DNA of 64,000 bases from Massilia sp. PDC64 (GCF_900101265.1 NZ_FMZS01000001.1:62001-126000); one strand, 5' to 3'. Shown: positions 35,967 to 45,975, counted from the first letter of the stretch. A program made the numbers and translations. The notes: a model not told the origin generated them from the letters alone.

Positions 35967-36084
35967 CATTTTATTGGTGCCGCGCAGAAACGTCGGACGC
36001 CGCGCACGCTACGTTAGACAACGAACGTGGCCCAAAGCGGCATCTGGCATACCATGAATGCGTATTCGAGCGAGCGGTGCAACC

Positions 36085-36453
36085 ATGACGATCGACAAGC
36101 AGCCCCATCCCGTAACCGACAACGACCCGGTCCCCGAGATGCCGTTCCGGCGCCTCCTGTACCGCTTCCTGTTCTTCGACTGGCTGTTCCGCGACGTCAG
36201 CGCCGCGCGCGACCGCATCGAGCGCCACGCGGCGCGCCAGCACAACCGCAAGATGAGCCGCTACCTGCCCGTCTACCTGCGGCGCTGGTCGTTCCTGACC
36301 GCGTTCGACTTCGCGCTCGGGGTGCTGTTCGAAAAAGTGCTGCAGGCGGGGATCGTGTCGGCCTGGTTTTTTACCTGGTCGTGCGTGACCTTTACCGGCA
36401 TGGTCGTCATCACCGTAGCCTGGCTCATCCTCAATCACGCGCGCCTGTCCTAG
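36085..36453 (+). CDS. small membrane protein, unknown function
   Basis: A 122-aa protein starting MTIDKQPHPVTDNDP. A basic amphipathic part (about 25-70, including RDRIERHAARQHNRK) is followed by two hydrophobic helices (about 73-95 and 98-118). I do not recognise a family. It follows the cyanophycin terminator and has its own transcript; no link to that locus can be shown. The ATG at 36085 was preferred to one nine codons earlier, since family-like charged N-termini start there, but ribosome binding sites are weak for both. Confidence 0.55.
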   Translation: MTIDKQPHPVTDNDPVPEMPFRRLLYRFLFFDWLFRDVSAARDRIERHAARQHNRKMSRYLPVYLRRWSFLTAFDFALGVLFEKVLQAGIVSAWFFTWSCVTFTGMVVITVAWLILNHARLS

Positions 36454-36524
36454 GCTTGATGCATGGTAAGTTGCCTCGGCGCAATTGACGCGAAACTGGT
36501 GTCCTCAACCACAAGGAGGACGTC

Positions 36525-36740
36525 ATGACTTACCGATGGATCGACGACCAGGGCTTGCTGAAGAAAATGCTCGGCGAACGGCGGATCGACCGCTGGACGG
36601 CCGAGAACGTGCAGGATGCGTTGCGGGCGCGGGGTGTGCATGCGGCGGCAAGGGCGATGGAGTATCGACGGGTGCGGCTGGAGACGGCGCTCAGGGTGTT
36701 GGCGGTGCCGGGGCGGCGGCGGCGTCTGCTTCTTCCATGA
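36525..36740 (+). CDS. small basic protein, 71 aa, unknown function
   Basis: The start follows AAGGAGGA (36513-36520), a near-perfect Shine-Dalgarno at ideal distance. The product (MTYRWIDDQGLLKKMLGER...) is helical and Arg-rich, with a basic C-terminus (GRRRRLLL). The high basic content suggests nucleic-acid or membrane contact, but there is no motif. It stands alone between two other genes. Confidence 0.5.
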   Translation: MTYRWIDDQGLLKKMLGERRIDRWTAENVQDALRARGVHAAARAMEYRRVRLETALRVLAVPGRRRRLLLP

Positions 36741-37373
36741 GTTTTGTCCGACGGCCATCCGGGTGGCGTTGCCGGCTCTCCGGCGACAAGTCGGGTGGCC
36801 GGCGCCCGTTTTCCGGCCAGATTTAACCAGACAAACCAAACGCAGAATTCGTTCAACTAGCGGCTGGATTACCCACCTAAGATATAGCTGAAGGCTGCTG
36901 TCACGGCGCCATTTGCAAACTTCCCTCCACCAGGAACAGACGCCGTGTTATTCAAGTCACTGCGCGAACTCATTCCTTTGGCAAAAGCTGCGCTGAGTGC
37001 ACCGGAACCGCAAGTACCTCCACCGACTTTACCGGCCACGCACCGGCCCGGGTGCGCGGGAAACCTGGCAGCCCGGTATCGATCCGCTACCAGGGGCGCC
37101 TGCACAGCTTGAAGCTGGATAGCCGCGGCAGCCTCCGAATTGACGGCGGACAACTGGCGACCGCGTAGCCACGTGCCATGGCGGCCGGGCGTCAATGTCC
37201 GGCCTCGACCGATAGCCTGAACGGCCGTATCGTTACCGATTTCGATATCTCTGGTGCTTGAAAAGGCATTGGCTTGCACATGCGCCGCGCTGCTACACTG
37301 TTCCGCAACCCTGCGGACGGCGCCAGACGCGGCACGCGGCCTACTACGAGAAACCCAACCGGGATGACTGACG
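36741..37373. other. gene-poor stretch with a decayed toxin-type 3' end
   Basis: About 630 bp without an intact gene. Its minus strand holds the Rhs/haemagglutinin-like remnant at 36869-37042. Upstream of the remnant the same frame stays open but shows no recognisable domain. No convincing promoter for the GH127 gene was found. Confidence 0.5.
36869..37042 (-). pseudogene. remnant of an Rhs/haemagglutinin-type large exoprotein C-terminal region
   Basis: The frame ends GGGKFANGAVTAAFSYILGG and stop. GGGKFANGAVTGAF-like endings, together with the GGKCGSGALSAAF-like block seen here as GGGTCGSGALSAAFAKG, are in my experience common at the C-terminal end of Rhs and filamentous-haemagglutinin-like proteins. 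Between the two blocks the usual spacer is shortened, and nothing like the rest of such a gene lies upstream. I read it as the scar of a lost gene. Confidence 0.5.
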
Positions 37374-40205
37374 ATGAACAATAGCATCGCTTCGCACGAC
37401 GCCGCCTGTACCGATCCCAACTGCGGCCACGCGGTCGACCCGCGGCGGCGGCGCTTCCTCGCCGCGGCGGCCGGAACGCTGGCGCTGAGTACGGTCCGGC
37501 CCGCGCTGGCCGCTGCCGACCGCGTCAACCTGGCCGGCGTCGCGCAAGTCACGACGTCCTACCATACGCCCGACAGTGTGCTGGACGCGCTGCGCGACGG
37601 CGCCAGGCCGGCCGATTCACGCGACGCATCCGGGGGCTACGTCTCGACGGGCGAGCACCATGGCGATCACTGGATCGAATACGCATGGCCAGTCCCGATC
37701 AGCACCGACCGTGCCGCCGTCTACTGGTACCTGGGCTTCTGGAACGTGCGCCTGCCGACCGGTTACCGGCTGTCGTACTGGGACGGCGCCGCCTTCGTGC
37801 CGGTACGGGCGATCCATACCGACCCGATCGCGAGCGACCGCTTCCTGGAGAGCCGCTTCGAACCTGTGACGACGACACGGCTGCGACTGGATTTCACGAC
37901 TGAGGACAAGTTCGGCGCGGCCCTTTCCGACTGGCAGGTATGGAGCACAGGCCCGATTCCGTCCTTGCCGCCGGTGGCTGAAGCGGGCCTGGACCGCTCG
38001 GTGATCGTCGGCGGGCGCACCTATCTGTCGGCCGTGGCACGCTCGACCGCCGCGCGCGGCGCACAGACGCGCTGGCGCAAGCTGTCAGGCCCGGGCAAGG
38101 TGACGTTTGCCTCGCCCCTCGACCCGGCGACGACGGCCACGTTCTCGCAACCGGGCACGTACGTACTGGCGTTCGAGGCGAAGAACGGCAAGCTGGACGC
38201 CGCATCGCGGCTGACGGTGAAGGCCGTCGCAGCGCCACCCGCGCAGCGCCTGGACGTCGTCTACACGAAGCGGTACGCCATCGACAGCCCGCTGTGGAAC
38301 GGCCGCGCCAGGGCGCTGCTGACGCGCTGGCTCCCGCATGTGATCGACTATTGCGAGCGTACCGACCTGCCGACCGGAACGGGCGGCATCGACAACTTCA
38401 TCGAGGCGGCCAAGGCCAACCGCGGCGAGCCGCACGGCCCGCACAAAGGCTATGTGTTCTCGAACGCGTACGTACTGGAAACCGTGGAGGCCATCTGCAT
38501 CGCGCTGATGGTCGATCCGCAGGGCGATCCCGAGATGAGCGCCGCCCAGGACCGCATGCGTGCCACGCTCGAGCGCTGGATCCCGGTGATCCTGGCGGCC
38601 CAGGAGCCGGACGGCTATCTGCAGACCGCCAAGACGCTGGCCAGGCCCGGCGACTGGCCGGAACGCTGGTCGCCGGCGCACCGGGGCGACCACGAAGGCT
38701 ACGTGGCCGGCTACTTCATCGAATCGGCAATCAACCACTACACGCTCACCGAAGGGCGCGACCTGCGCCTGTACGACGCGGCCAAGAAGCTCGCGGACTG
38801 CTGGGTCGCCCACCTCGGACCCGGCAAGAAGGCCTGGTACGACGGCCACCAGGAGATGGAGCAGGCACTGGTGCGCTTCGGCCGGTTCGTCAACGACATG
38901 GAAGGCAAGGGCCACGGCGACGCCTACATCGCACTCGCGCAATTCCTGCTGGAGTCGCGCCGCGGCGGCTCGTCGTACGACCAGAGCCACCTGCCGCCGG
39001 TGCGCCAGTACGAGGCTGTCGGCCACGCCGTGCGCGCCACGTACTTCTATTCGGGCATGGCCGACATCGCCGCCGAGACGGGCAACGTCGACTACCAGAG
39101 TGCCGTGCTGTCCTTGTGGGACAACATGGTCAACCGCAAGTACTACATCACCGGGGGCATCGGCAGCGGCGAGACGTCCGAAGGCTTCGGCGCCAACTAT
39201 TCGCTGCCGCACGACGCGTACTGCGAATCATGCTCCAGCTGCGGTCTCATCTTCTTCCAGTACAAGATGAACCTGGCCTACCACGACGCCCGCTACGCCG
39301 ACCTGTACGAGCATACGCTCTACAATGCGCTGCTCGGCAGCGTCGACCTGGCGGGCGGGACCTTCTGCTACACCAATCCGCTGACCGGTACCCAGCGCAC
39401 GGTCTGGCACAGCTGCCCGTGCTGCGTGGCCAACATCCCGCGCACGCTCCTGATGCTGCCTACCTGGACCTATGTGAAAGGTGCGAACGGACTTTACGTG
39501 AACCTGTTCGTCGGCAGCACGATACGCGTGGAGAACGTCGCCGGCACCAACGTCGAGATGGTGCAGAAAACCGATTACCCCTGGAACGGCGCGGTCGCAA
39601 TCACCGTCAACCCCGAACGGCCGACACGTTTCGCACTGCACGTGCGCATTCCCGACCGCGCCCTGAGCGCGCTGTACACGGCGACACCGCGCGTGGCCGG
39701 CTACAACAGCCTGAAGGTCAACGGCCAGGCCATCGCCCCGGCCGTCGAAAAAGGCTACGCCGTGATCGAACGCGAATGGAAGGCCGGCGACCGCATCGAG
39801 CTGGACTTGCCGATGACGCCGCAACGGATCGTGGCGGATCATCGGGTCGAGGCGACACGCGGCAAGGTCGCCCTCGCCTATGGTCCGATCATCTACAACG
39901 TGGAAACGGCCGACCAGCCCGACATCGGCCGCAGGATCGCGGGTGCGCCCATCAAGGCGCGCTGGAGGCCAGACCTGCTGGGCGGTGTCGTCGCGTTGAC
40001 CGGACGCTGGGCCGACGGCTCCGCGATGCTGGCCGTACCCCACTACGCCCGCATGAACCGGGCCAACCTGCCGGTAAAATTCGCCCCACAAGGCCCGGTG
40101 GTCGACTACGCGCCCGGCGCCACCGGTGTCACGATCGCCGCCGTGCAGCCGCGCCCCGATACGGGCCCCGTTCCGGTTCGATCGCGGGTCTGGGTCGATA
40201 CGTGA
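37374..40205 (+). CDS. Tat-exported GH127-type beta-L-arabinofuranosidase-like protein
   Basis: A 943-aa protein. A Tat-type signal (PRRRRFLAAAAGTLALS, about 23-39) implies export of a folded, metal-loaded enzyme. An N-terminal beta-sandwich region (about 50-180, discoidin-like) and an Ig/PKD-like stretch (about 195-285) precede the GH127 catalytic part. The zinc and nucleophile residues of the HypBA1-type enzymes are in place: E618 and C620 (CESCSSCG) and C683-C684 (SCPCCVAN). The family releases L-arabinofuranose from plant arabinan or extensin side chains, in line with the xylan locus in this window. The exact linkage is inferred. Confidence 0.88.
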   Translation: MNNSIASHDAACTDPNCGHAVDPRRRRFLAAAAGTLALSTVRPALAAADRVNLAGVAQVTTSYHTPDSVLDALRDGARPADSRDASGGYVSTGEHHGDHWIEYAWPVPISTDRAAVYWYLGFWNVRLPTGYRLSYWDGAAFVPVRAIHTDPIASDRFLESRFEPVTTTRLRLDFTTEDKFGAALSDWQVWSTGPIPSLPPVAEAGLDRSVIVGGRTYLSAVARSTAARGAQTRWRKLSGPGKVTFASPLDPATTATFSQPGTYVLAFEAKNGKLDAASRLTVKAVAAPPAQRLDVVYTKRYAIDSPLWNGRARALLTRWLPHVIDYCERTDLPTGTGGIDNFIEAAKANRGEPHGPHKGYVFSNAYVLETVEAICIALMVDPQGDPEMSAAQDRMRATLERWIPVILAAQEPDGYLQTAKTLARPGDWPERWSPAHRGDHEGYVAGYFIESAINHYTLTEGRDLRLYDAAKKLADCWVAHLGPGKKAWYDGHQEMEQALVRFGRFVNDMEGKGHGDAYIALAQFLLESRRGGSSYDQSHLPPVRQYEAVGHAVRATYFYSGMADIAAETGNVDYQSAVLSLWDNMVNRKYYITGGIGSGETSEGFGANYSLPHDAYCESCSSCGLIFFQYKMNLAYHDARYADLYEHTLYNALLGSVDLAGGTFCYTNPLTGTQRTVWHSCPCCVANIPRTLLMLPTWTYVKGANGLYVNLFVGSTIRVENVAGTNVEMVQKTDYPWNGAVAITVNPERPTRFALHVRIPDRALSALYTATPRVAGYNSLKVNGQAIAPAVEKGYAVIEREWKAGDRIELDLPMTPQRIVADHRVEATRGKVALAYGPIIYNVETADQPDIGRRIAGAPIKARWRPDLLGGVVALTGRWADGSAMLAVPHYARMNRANLPVKFAPQGPVVDYAPGATGVTIAAVQPRPDTGPVPVRSRVWVDT

Positions 40206-40528
40206 CGAGCGTCCGCGCGGGTATGCCCGCGCCCCGGCTCTTGTAGCTTCAGATCCACGCACGTGTCGTGAATGACATTTGTCGCCTTCACACGTCCAGG
40301 CGTAGGCTCGGCGTGGCTTTTCACGTATACTTGCCGCCCCTGCATCTCGCACCGCGGGTCGACCGGTGGGACATGGTAAAGTGCACGCTTGGCGACAACT
40401 GCTCGGCCGCCCTGGCATCGAGCGCATGACTTTCCCAGCACAGGGCTGGCGCAACTCTGACAGTTGGCGGCAGAGCGTCGAAAAAGCTGCGCCAATCCGC
40501 GCGAGCCGAAGGAATCCGCAACAAAATC
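40206..40528. other. intergenic region upstream of mutS
   Basis: 323 bp with no gene I can support. A 7-bp GC hairpin (40215-40232) follows the GH127 stop but has no U-run. A TATACT at 40325-40330 could be a -10 for mutS, without a matching -35. Confidence 0.4.
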
Positions 40529-43213
40529 ATGAAGTTAGACGACGACATGCCGTTAGATCAACAAGTTACCAAGTCCGGCAAAAGCCAGCACACCCCGATG
40601 ATGCAGCAATATCTCAGCATCAAGGCCGACTACCCCACGATGCTCGTCTTCTACCGGATGGGCGACTTCTACGAGCTGTTCTTCGAAGACGCCGAGAAGG
40701 CCGCGCGCATCCTGGGCATCACCCTGACGGCGCGCGGCAGCTCGGGCGGGAATCCGATCAAGATGGCGGGCGTGCCGTTCCACTCGCTCGACCCGTACCT
40801 CGCCAAGCTCGTCAAGCTGGGCGAGTCGTGCGCGATCTGCGAGCAGATCGGCGATCCGGCGCTGAGCAAAGGCCCCGTCGAGCGCAAGGTCGTACGCGTC
40901 GTCACGCCGGGGACGCTGACGGATGCCGACCTGCTGCCCGAGAAGGCCGAGCGTCCCCTGCTCGCCGTGTGCACGGTCGCGAACCGCAAGGTGGTCACGA
41001 CGGGTCTCGCGTGGATGTCGCTGGCGAGTGGCGCCCTGAAGCTGATGGAATTCGCGGGCGATGCCCGTGCGGCCGCCGTGCGCCTCGTGCAGGAACTGGA
41101 ACGCATCGCGCCGGCCGAGGTGCTGCGCGCGGACGGCGGCGCCGACCTGTTCGAAGAGAGCCCGGTCGGCCATACGCAGCGCGTGCCGGACTGGCATTTC
41201 GACGTCGTGCACGGCCACAAGGCGCTGCTGGACCAGTTGGGCGTCGCCACGCTGTCCGGCTTCGGCGCGGACGGTCTCGGTGCCGCGTTCGGCGCGGCCG
41301 GCGCGCTGCTGCGCTATGCCCAGGCGACGCAGGGCCGCGGCCTGCAGCACGTGAAGAGTCTCGCCGTCGAATCGGAGAGCGAATTCATCGGCCTCGACGC
41401 GTCCACGCGCCGCAACCTCGAATTGACGGAGACGATCCGCGGCCACGAGTCGCCCACGCTGTTCTCGCTGCTGGACGGCTGCCGCACGGCGATGGGCTCG
41501 CGCCTGCTGCGCCACTGGCTGCACCACGCGAAGCGCGACCAGCGTGTGGCCCGGTCGCGCCACGAAGCGATCGAGGCGCTGGCCCAGCGCGAGGCGATGC
41601 ACGACCTGTCGGCGACCCTCGCGCACGTGCCGGACATCGAGCGCATCACGACGCGCATCGCGCTGCTGACGGCGCGTCCGCGCGATCTCGCGAGCCTGCG
41701 CGACGGCCTGAAACAGCTGCCCGCGCTGCGCGAGCAGGTGGCGCGCTGCTTCATCCCGGGCGACTCGTGCCTGCTGCGCGACATCCACGATGCCATCGCG
41801 GTGCCCGAGGCGTGCGCCGACCTCCTGCAACGCGCCATCGCGACGGAGCCGGCCGCCATGGTGCGCGACGGCGGCGTGTTCGCGCGCGGCTTCGACGCGG
41901 AGCTGGACGAGCTGCGCGCGCTGTCGGAAAACGCGGGCCAGTTCCTCGTCGACCTGGAAGCGCGCGAGCGTGCGCGCACCGGCATCGCCAACCTGCGCGT
42001 CGAGTACAACAAGGTGCACGGCTTCTACATCGAAGTCACGAACGGCCAGGCCGACAAGGTGCCGGACGATTACCGCCGCCGTCAGACGCTGAAGAACTGC
42101 GAGCGCTACATCACGCCGGAACTGAAGGCGTTCGAAGACAAGGCCCTGTCCGCGCAGGACCGGGCGCTGGCGCGCGAAAAGCTGCTGTACGAACTGCTGC
42201 TGGCCGACCTCGCGCCGCACATCGTGTGCCTGCAGCGCATCGCGTCCGGCATCGCGCAGCTCGATACGATCACCGCCCTCGCCGCCCACGCCGTGCGCAA
42301 CAACTGGTGCATGCCGCAGCTGGTCGAGGAGCCTTGCCTCACCATCGTCGAGGGCCGCCATCCGGTCGTCGAAAACCAGATCGAGCGCTTCATCGCGAAC
42401 GACTGCAGGCTGTCGAACGACCGCCGCCTGCTGCTGATCACGGGTCCGAACATGGGCGGTAAATCGACGTTCATGCGCCAGGTCGCGCTGATCACGTTGC
42501 TCGCGTACGTGGGCAGCTACGTGCCGGCGACGAGTGCGACGATCGGCCCCATCGACCGCATCTTCACGCGCATCGGCGCATCGGACGACCTGGCCAACGG
42601 CCGCTCCACGTTCATGGTGGAGATGACGGAATCGGCCACGATCCTGAACGGCGCGACCGAGCACTCGCTCGTGCTGATGGACGAAGTGGGCCGCGGCACG
42701 TCGACGTTCGACGGCCTCGCGCTCGCGTGGGCGATCGCGCGCCACCTGATCGAGACGAGCCGCAGTTTCACCCTGTTCGCCACGCACTACTTCGAACTGA
42801 CGCAACTGCCGGAACAGCATCCGAGCGCTGCCAACGTGCACCTGTCGGCCGTCGAGCACAAGGACAGCATCGTGTTCCTGCACGCCGTGCAGGACGGCCC
42901 GGCTTCGCAGAGCTACGGCCTGCAGGTCGCGCAGCTGGCGGGCGTGCCCCCTGGGGTGATCCGCGCGGCGCGCAAGCACCTGGCGCGGCTGGAGGCGCAG
43001 GCGCTCGACGCGACGCCGCAGCTCGACCTGTTCGCGCCGGCGCCTTGCGACGACGCCGATGCACAAGCCCCCGCAGCAGCCGCACCGGCGCCCGTGCAGG
43101 CACCGGCCGAATCGCCCGCGCTGGCCCTGCTGGACGCCATCGACCCGGATGCCCTGAGCCCGCGCGAAGCGCTCGAGCGCCTGTACGAGCTCAAGCGCCT
43201 GGCCTCGGCGTGA
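40529..43213 (+). CDS. mutS: DNA mismatch repair protein MutS
   Basis: An 894-aa MutS. The mismatch-reading Phe-X-Glu motif is F47-Y48-E49 (MGDFYELF). The connector, lever and clamp domains follow, then the ATPase with [13 protein letters not shown] (about 636-648), [16 protein letters not shown] and [10 protein letters not shown]. The C-terminal tail is Ala/Pro rich before the last helix, as in many betaproteobacteria. It binds base mismatches and recruits MutL. It is followed at 2 bp by an exported protein gene. Confidence 0.97.
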   Translation: MKLDDDMPLDQQVTKSGKSQHTPMMQQYLSIKADYPTMLVFYRMGDFYELFFEDAEKAARILGITLTARGSSGGNPIKMAGVPFHSLDPYLAKLVKLGESCAICEQIGDPALSKGPVERKVVRVVTPGTLTDADLLPEKAERPLLAVCTVANRKVVTTGLAWMSLASGALKLMEFAGDARAAAVRLVQELERIAPAEVLRADGGADLFEESPVGHTQRVPDWHFDVVHGHKALLDQLGVATLSGFGADGLGAAFGAAGALLRYAQATQGRGLQHVKSLAVESESEFIGLDASTRRNLELTETIRGHESPTLFSLLDGCRTAMGSRLLRHWLHHAKRDQRVARSRHEAIEALAQREAMHDLSATLAHVPDIERITTRIALLTARPRDLASLRDGLKQLPALREQVARCFIPGDSCLLRDIHDAIAVPEACADLLQRAIATEPAAMVRDGGVFARGFDAELDELRALSENAGQFLVDLEARERARTGIANLRVEYNKVHGFYIEVTNGQADKVPDDYRRRQTLKNCERYITPELKAFEDKALSAQDRALAREKLLYELLLADLAPHIVCLQRIASGIAQLDTITALAAHAVRNNWCMPQLVEEPCLTIVEGRHPVVENQIERFIANDCRLSNDRRLLLITGPNMGGKSTFMRQVALITLLAYVGSYVPATSATIGPIDRIFTRIGASDDLANGRSTFMVEMTESATILNGATEHSLVLMDEVGRGTSTFDGLALAWAIARHLIETSRSFTLFATHYFELTQLPEQHPSAANVHLSAVEHKDSIVFLHAVQDGPASQSYGLQVAQLAGVPPGVIRAARKHLARLEAQALDATPQLDLFAPAPCDDADAQAPAAAAPAPVQAPAESPALALLDAIDPDALSPREALERLYELKRLASA

Positions 43214-43215
43214 CG

Positions 43216-44175
43216 ATGCACAGACGCCGCTCGCTTCTCCTGTTTGTCCTCGCCTGCGTGCTCGCGGGAGGCGCCCGCGCGGATGGGCGCGAGGACGACG
43301 CGCACCGCTTCGCGATCATCGGCCATGGTTTTACCGACGGCGGCGAAAAGCGGCTGAAGCAGGCCCTCGCCGACAACGACGACAAGGACGTCGCGTTCAT
43401 GGTCGTCACGGGCATCAAGGGGGCGAACGAACCGTGCACGGACAAGCTGTACCAGAAACGGCGCGAGGTCATCGACGATGCGCGCCGGCCCGTCGTCGTG
43501 CTGCCGGCCGGCAGCGACTGGACGGAGTGCCGCAACAGCGCCGGCCGCACGAATGCGATCGAGCGCCTGAACCGCATCCGCGAACTGTTCTACGGCGAGC
43601 CGAAGACGCTCGGTGCGCAAAAGCTGTCCGTCACGCGCCAGTCGATGAGCCCGCGTTTCCGCAGCTATGCGGAGAATGCGCACTGGTCGGTCGGCAAGGT
43701 CCTGTATGCGACCGTCAACATGCCGGCCAATAACAACCACTACCTGAACGAAGCGGGCCGCAACAGCGAGTACGAAGACCGGCTCGTCGCGAACCGGTTC
43801 TGGCTGAACCGCCTGTTCGCCATCGCGAAACGCGACAGGCTGGAAGCGCTCGTGCTGTTTTCCGAAGGCGACGTGAAGGCGTTGTCGCAGCCGACGGGCC
43901 TGCGCGCCCTGTTGCGCAGTGCCGTGCCGGACAACGACGGCTTCGCGGAACCGCGTCGGCTGATTTTATCGCTCGCGCAAAAATTCCCGGGCAAGGTGCT
44001 ACTCGTGGACGGCACGCGCGTGCGGGCGAAACCCGCGATCGAATGGCGCGGCAATGTCGGCCATCTGGCGGCCGGCGCGGATGCGCTGGAAGTGGTGGTG
44101 GATCCGGAGACGAAGACGCTGTTCAGGGTCGATCCCCGCAAGACGGAGACGGCGAACGGCGCAAAGAAGGACTGA
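43216..44175 (+). CDS. exported protein, possible degenerate calcineurin-like phosphoesterase
   Basis: A 319-aa protein with a signal peptide (RRRSLLLFVLACVLAGGARA). The layout (FAIIGHGFTD, FMVVTGIKG, VVVLPAGSDWTEC, LYATVNMPANNNHY) follows the strand order of calcineurin-like phosphoesterases, but the metal-binding motifs D-x-H, G-D and G-N-H-D/E are replaced, so catalysis is doubtful. The similarity is my visual reading. The gene starts 2 bp after mutS and may share its transcript, without an obvious functional link. Confidence 0.5.
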   Translation: MHRRRSLLLFVLACVLAGGARADGREDDAHRFAIIGHGFTDGGEKRLKQALADNDDKDVAFMVVTGIKGANEPCTDKLYQKRREVIDDARRPVVVLPAGSDWTECRNSAGRTNAIERLNRIRELFYGEPKTLGAQKLSVTRQSMSPRFRSYAENAHWSVGKVLYATVNMPANNNHYLNEAGRNSEYEDRLVANRFWLNRLFAIAKRDRLEALVLFSEGDVKALSQPTGLRALLRSAVPDNDGFAEPRRLILSLAQKFPGKVLLVDGTRVRAKPAIEWRGNVGHLAAGADALEVVVDPETKTLFRVDPRKTETANGAKKD

Positions 44176-44220
44176 CGACCCGGCCGCAACCGGGTCGACC
44201 GCGCACCGCGTGCGCAGGTG

Positions 44221-44769
44221 TTACTGCAGCGGCTGGCTGCGGAAGTGGTCGCCCGGCTCGCTGTCCTCGATCTCTTCGTGACCATGGCCGTGGTCGTGGC
44301 CGTGGGCGCCGTGCACGTGGCCGTGCGCGATCTCTTCCGGCGTGGCGGCACGCACGTCGATCACGGACAGGTCGAAGCGCAGGGCCATGCCGGCCAGCGG
44401 GTGATTGCCGTCCAGGACGACCTTGTCGTCGGCGATTTCGGTGACGGTGAAGATGACCGGCTCTTCGTCGCTGCCCTCGGCCACGCCTTCGAACTGCATG
44501 CCGACTTCAATGGGCTCCGGCAGGCGGTTGCGGTCCTCGACCTTGACCAGGTTCGGATCGTAGTCGCCGAACGCGTCTTCCGGCTCGATCTGGATGGTCG
44601 ACGTGTAACCCACGTCCTTGCCGTCCAGCTCTTCTTCGATCTTCGGCAGCGTGTTCTCGTAGCCGCCGTGCAGGTAGACCATCGGCTGGGCGCCGTCTTC
44701 GATCAGGTTGTTCTGGGCGTCGGACAGTTTATAGTTGACCGACACAACCGTGTTCTGGGCAATCTTCAT
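44221..44769 (-). CDS. slyD: FKBP-type peptidyl-prolyl isomerase SlyD
   Basis: A 182-aa protein with the FKBP core interrupted by the insert-in-flap domain (DVGYTSTIQIEPEDAFGDYD) and a His-rich metal-binding tail (HGHVHGAHGHDHGHGH) as in SlyD. It acts as a cytoplasmic prolyl isomerase, chaperone and nickel store. GGAAG precedes the start. It is divergent from roxA; its -10 TATAAT lies 30 bp upstream. Confidence 0.93.
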   Translation of the reverse strand: MKIAQNTVVSVNYKLSDAQNNLIEDGAQPMVYLHGGYENTLPKIEEELDGKDVGYTSTIQIEPEDAFGDYDPNLVKVEDRNRLPEPIEVGMQFEGVAEGSDEEPVIFTVTEIADDKVVLDGNHPLAGMALRFDLSVIDVRAATPEEIAHGHVHGAHGHDHGHGHEEIEDSEPGDHFRSQPLQ

Positions 44770-44797
44770 TGCACTTCCTTTCGTGGGTAAGGTTGCG

Positions 44798-44843
44798 ATT
44801 ATAACCCTACCACCGGTTCGCCCTGTCCGGCGCTGGTTATAAT
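44798..44843. promoter_or_regulatory. mirror-image -10 elements of slyD and roxA
   Basis: ATTATAACC (44798-44806) and GGTTATAAT (44835-44843) are perfect inverted 9-bp repeats. Each contains TATAAT facing one of the divergent genes. The roxA copy ends 6 bp before the ATG, so the roxA transcript is probably leaderless. Confidence 0.5.
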
Positions 44844-44849
44844 GGACCC

Positions 44850-45971
44850 ATGCAAAAATTACAGCTCCTCGGGAACATCACACCCGCCCAGTTCCTCCGC
44901 GATTACTGGCACAAGAAACCCCTGCTCATCCGTCAGGCCATCCCCAATTTCAAACCGCTGCTCAAGCTCGACAAGCTGGCCGAGCTGGCGAAACTCAACC
45001 ATGTCGAGTCGCGCCTGGTCACGCTGACCAACGGCCAGTGGGACATGCAGCACGGCCCCTTGGCCGAGCTGCCCCCGAAAACGCAGCGCGAATGGACCAT
45101 GCTCGTACAGGGCGTCAACCTGCACGAGCCGAAGGCGGACGCGCTGCTGCGCCAGTTCCGCTTCGTGCCCGACGCGCGCCTGGACGACCTGATGGTCAGC
45201 TATGCGACGGACGGCGGCGGGGTGGGTCCTCACTTCGATTCCTACGACGTGTTCCTGCTGCAGGCGCAGGGCAAGCGTCGCTGGCGCATCGGCGCCCAGC
45301 AGGACCTCACGCTCGTGGAGGGCCTGCCGCTGAAGATCCTCGCCAATTTCGAACCGGAAGAAGAGTTCGTGCTGGAACCGGGCGACATGCTGTACCTGCC
45401 CCCGCACTACGCGCACGACGGCGTGGCCGAGGGCGAATGCATGACGTATTCGATCGGCTTCCGCGCGCCGTCGTTCCAGGAGCTGGGCGAAGCCTTCCTG
45501 CAATTCATGGCCGACTCGATCGACCTGCCGGGCCGCTATGCCGACCCGGGCCTGCAGCCGGCAAAAAATCCGGCCGAAATTCCGCGCGACATGCTGGCGA
45601 CCGTCACCGAGGAACTCAACAAGGTGCGCTGGGACGAGGAAGACGTCACGATCTTCCTGGGCGAATACCTGTCCGAGCCGAAGCACAACGTGTTCTTCAC
45701 GCCCGTCGCCAAACCGTTGACGGTAGGCCGCTTCATGGAACAGGCCGCGAAGAAGGGCCTGAAACTGTCCCCGAAGACCCTGATGCTCTATCGCGGCAAG
45801 CACGTGTTCATCAACGGCGAATCGTTCGCCGTCGGGCGCGCGGACAAGGTCGTGTTGGATGTGCTCGCCAACGAGCGCGGCCTGCCCGGCAACCTGCTGG
45901 ACCAGGCCTCCGACGACGTGCTGGAAGCGCTGTACACCTGGTACCAGGACGGCTGGCTGGAACTGGGATAA
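44850..45971 (+). CDS. roxA: ribosomal protein L16 arginine hydroxylase (cupin/JmjC)
   Basis: A 373-aa 2-oxoglutarate/Fe(II) oxygenase of the YcfD/RoxA type. The iron triad is H128, D130 (GPHFDSYD) and H189 (PPHYAHDG), matching the spacing in E. coli YcfD. The C-terminal winged-helix part (KKGLKLSPKTLMLYRGK, FAVGRADKVVLDVLANERG) is also present. The enzyme hydroxylates an Arg of L16. It is followed 4 bp downstream by the DUF7931-type gene. Confidence 0.92.
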   Translation: MQKLQLLGNITPAQFLRDYWHKKPLLIRQAIPNFKPLLKLDKLAELAKLNHVESRLVTLTNGQWDMQHGPLAELPPKTQREWTMLVQGVNLHEPKADALLRQFRFVPDARLDDLMVSYATDGGGVGPHFDSYDVFLLQAQGKRRWRIGAQQDLTLVEGLPLKILANFEPEEEFVLEPGDMLYLPPHYAHDGVAEGECMTYSIGFRAPSFQELGEAFLQFMADSIDLPGRYADPGLQPAKNPAEIPRDMLATVTEELNKVRWDEEDVTIFLGEYLSEPKHNVFFTPVAKPLTVGRFMEQAAKKGLKLSPKTLMLYRGKHVFINGESFAVGRADKVVLDVLANERGLPGNLLDQASDDVLEALYTWYQDGWLELG

Positions 45972-45975
45972 CACC

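Noticed and set aside
33357..35969. 870-codon antisense frame opposite cphA
   Set aside because: Shadow frame of cphA; composition and lack of motifs rule it out.
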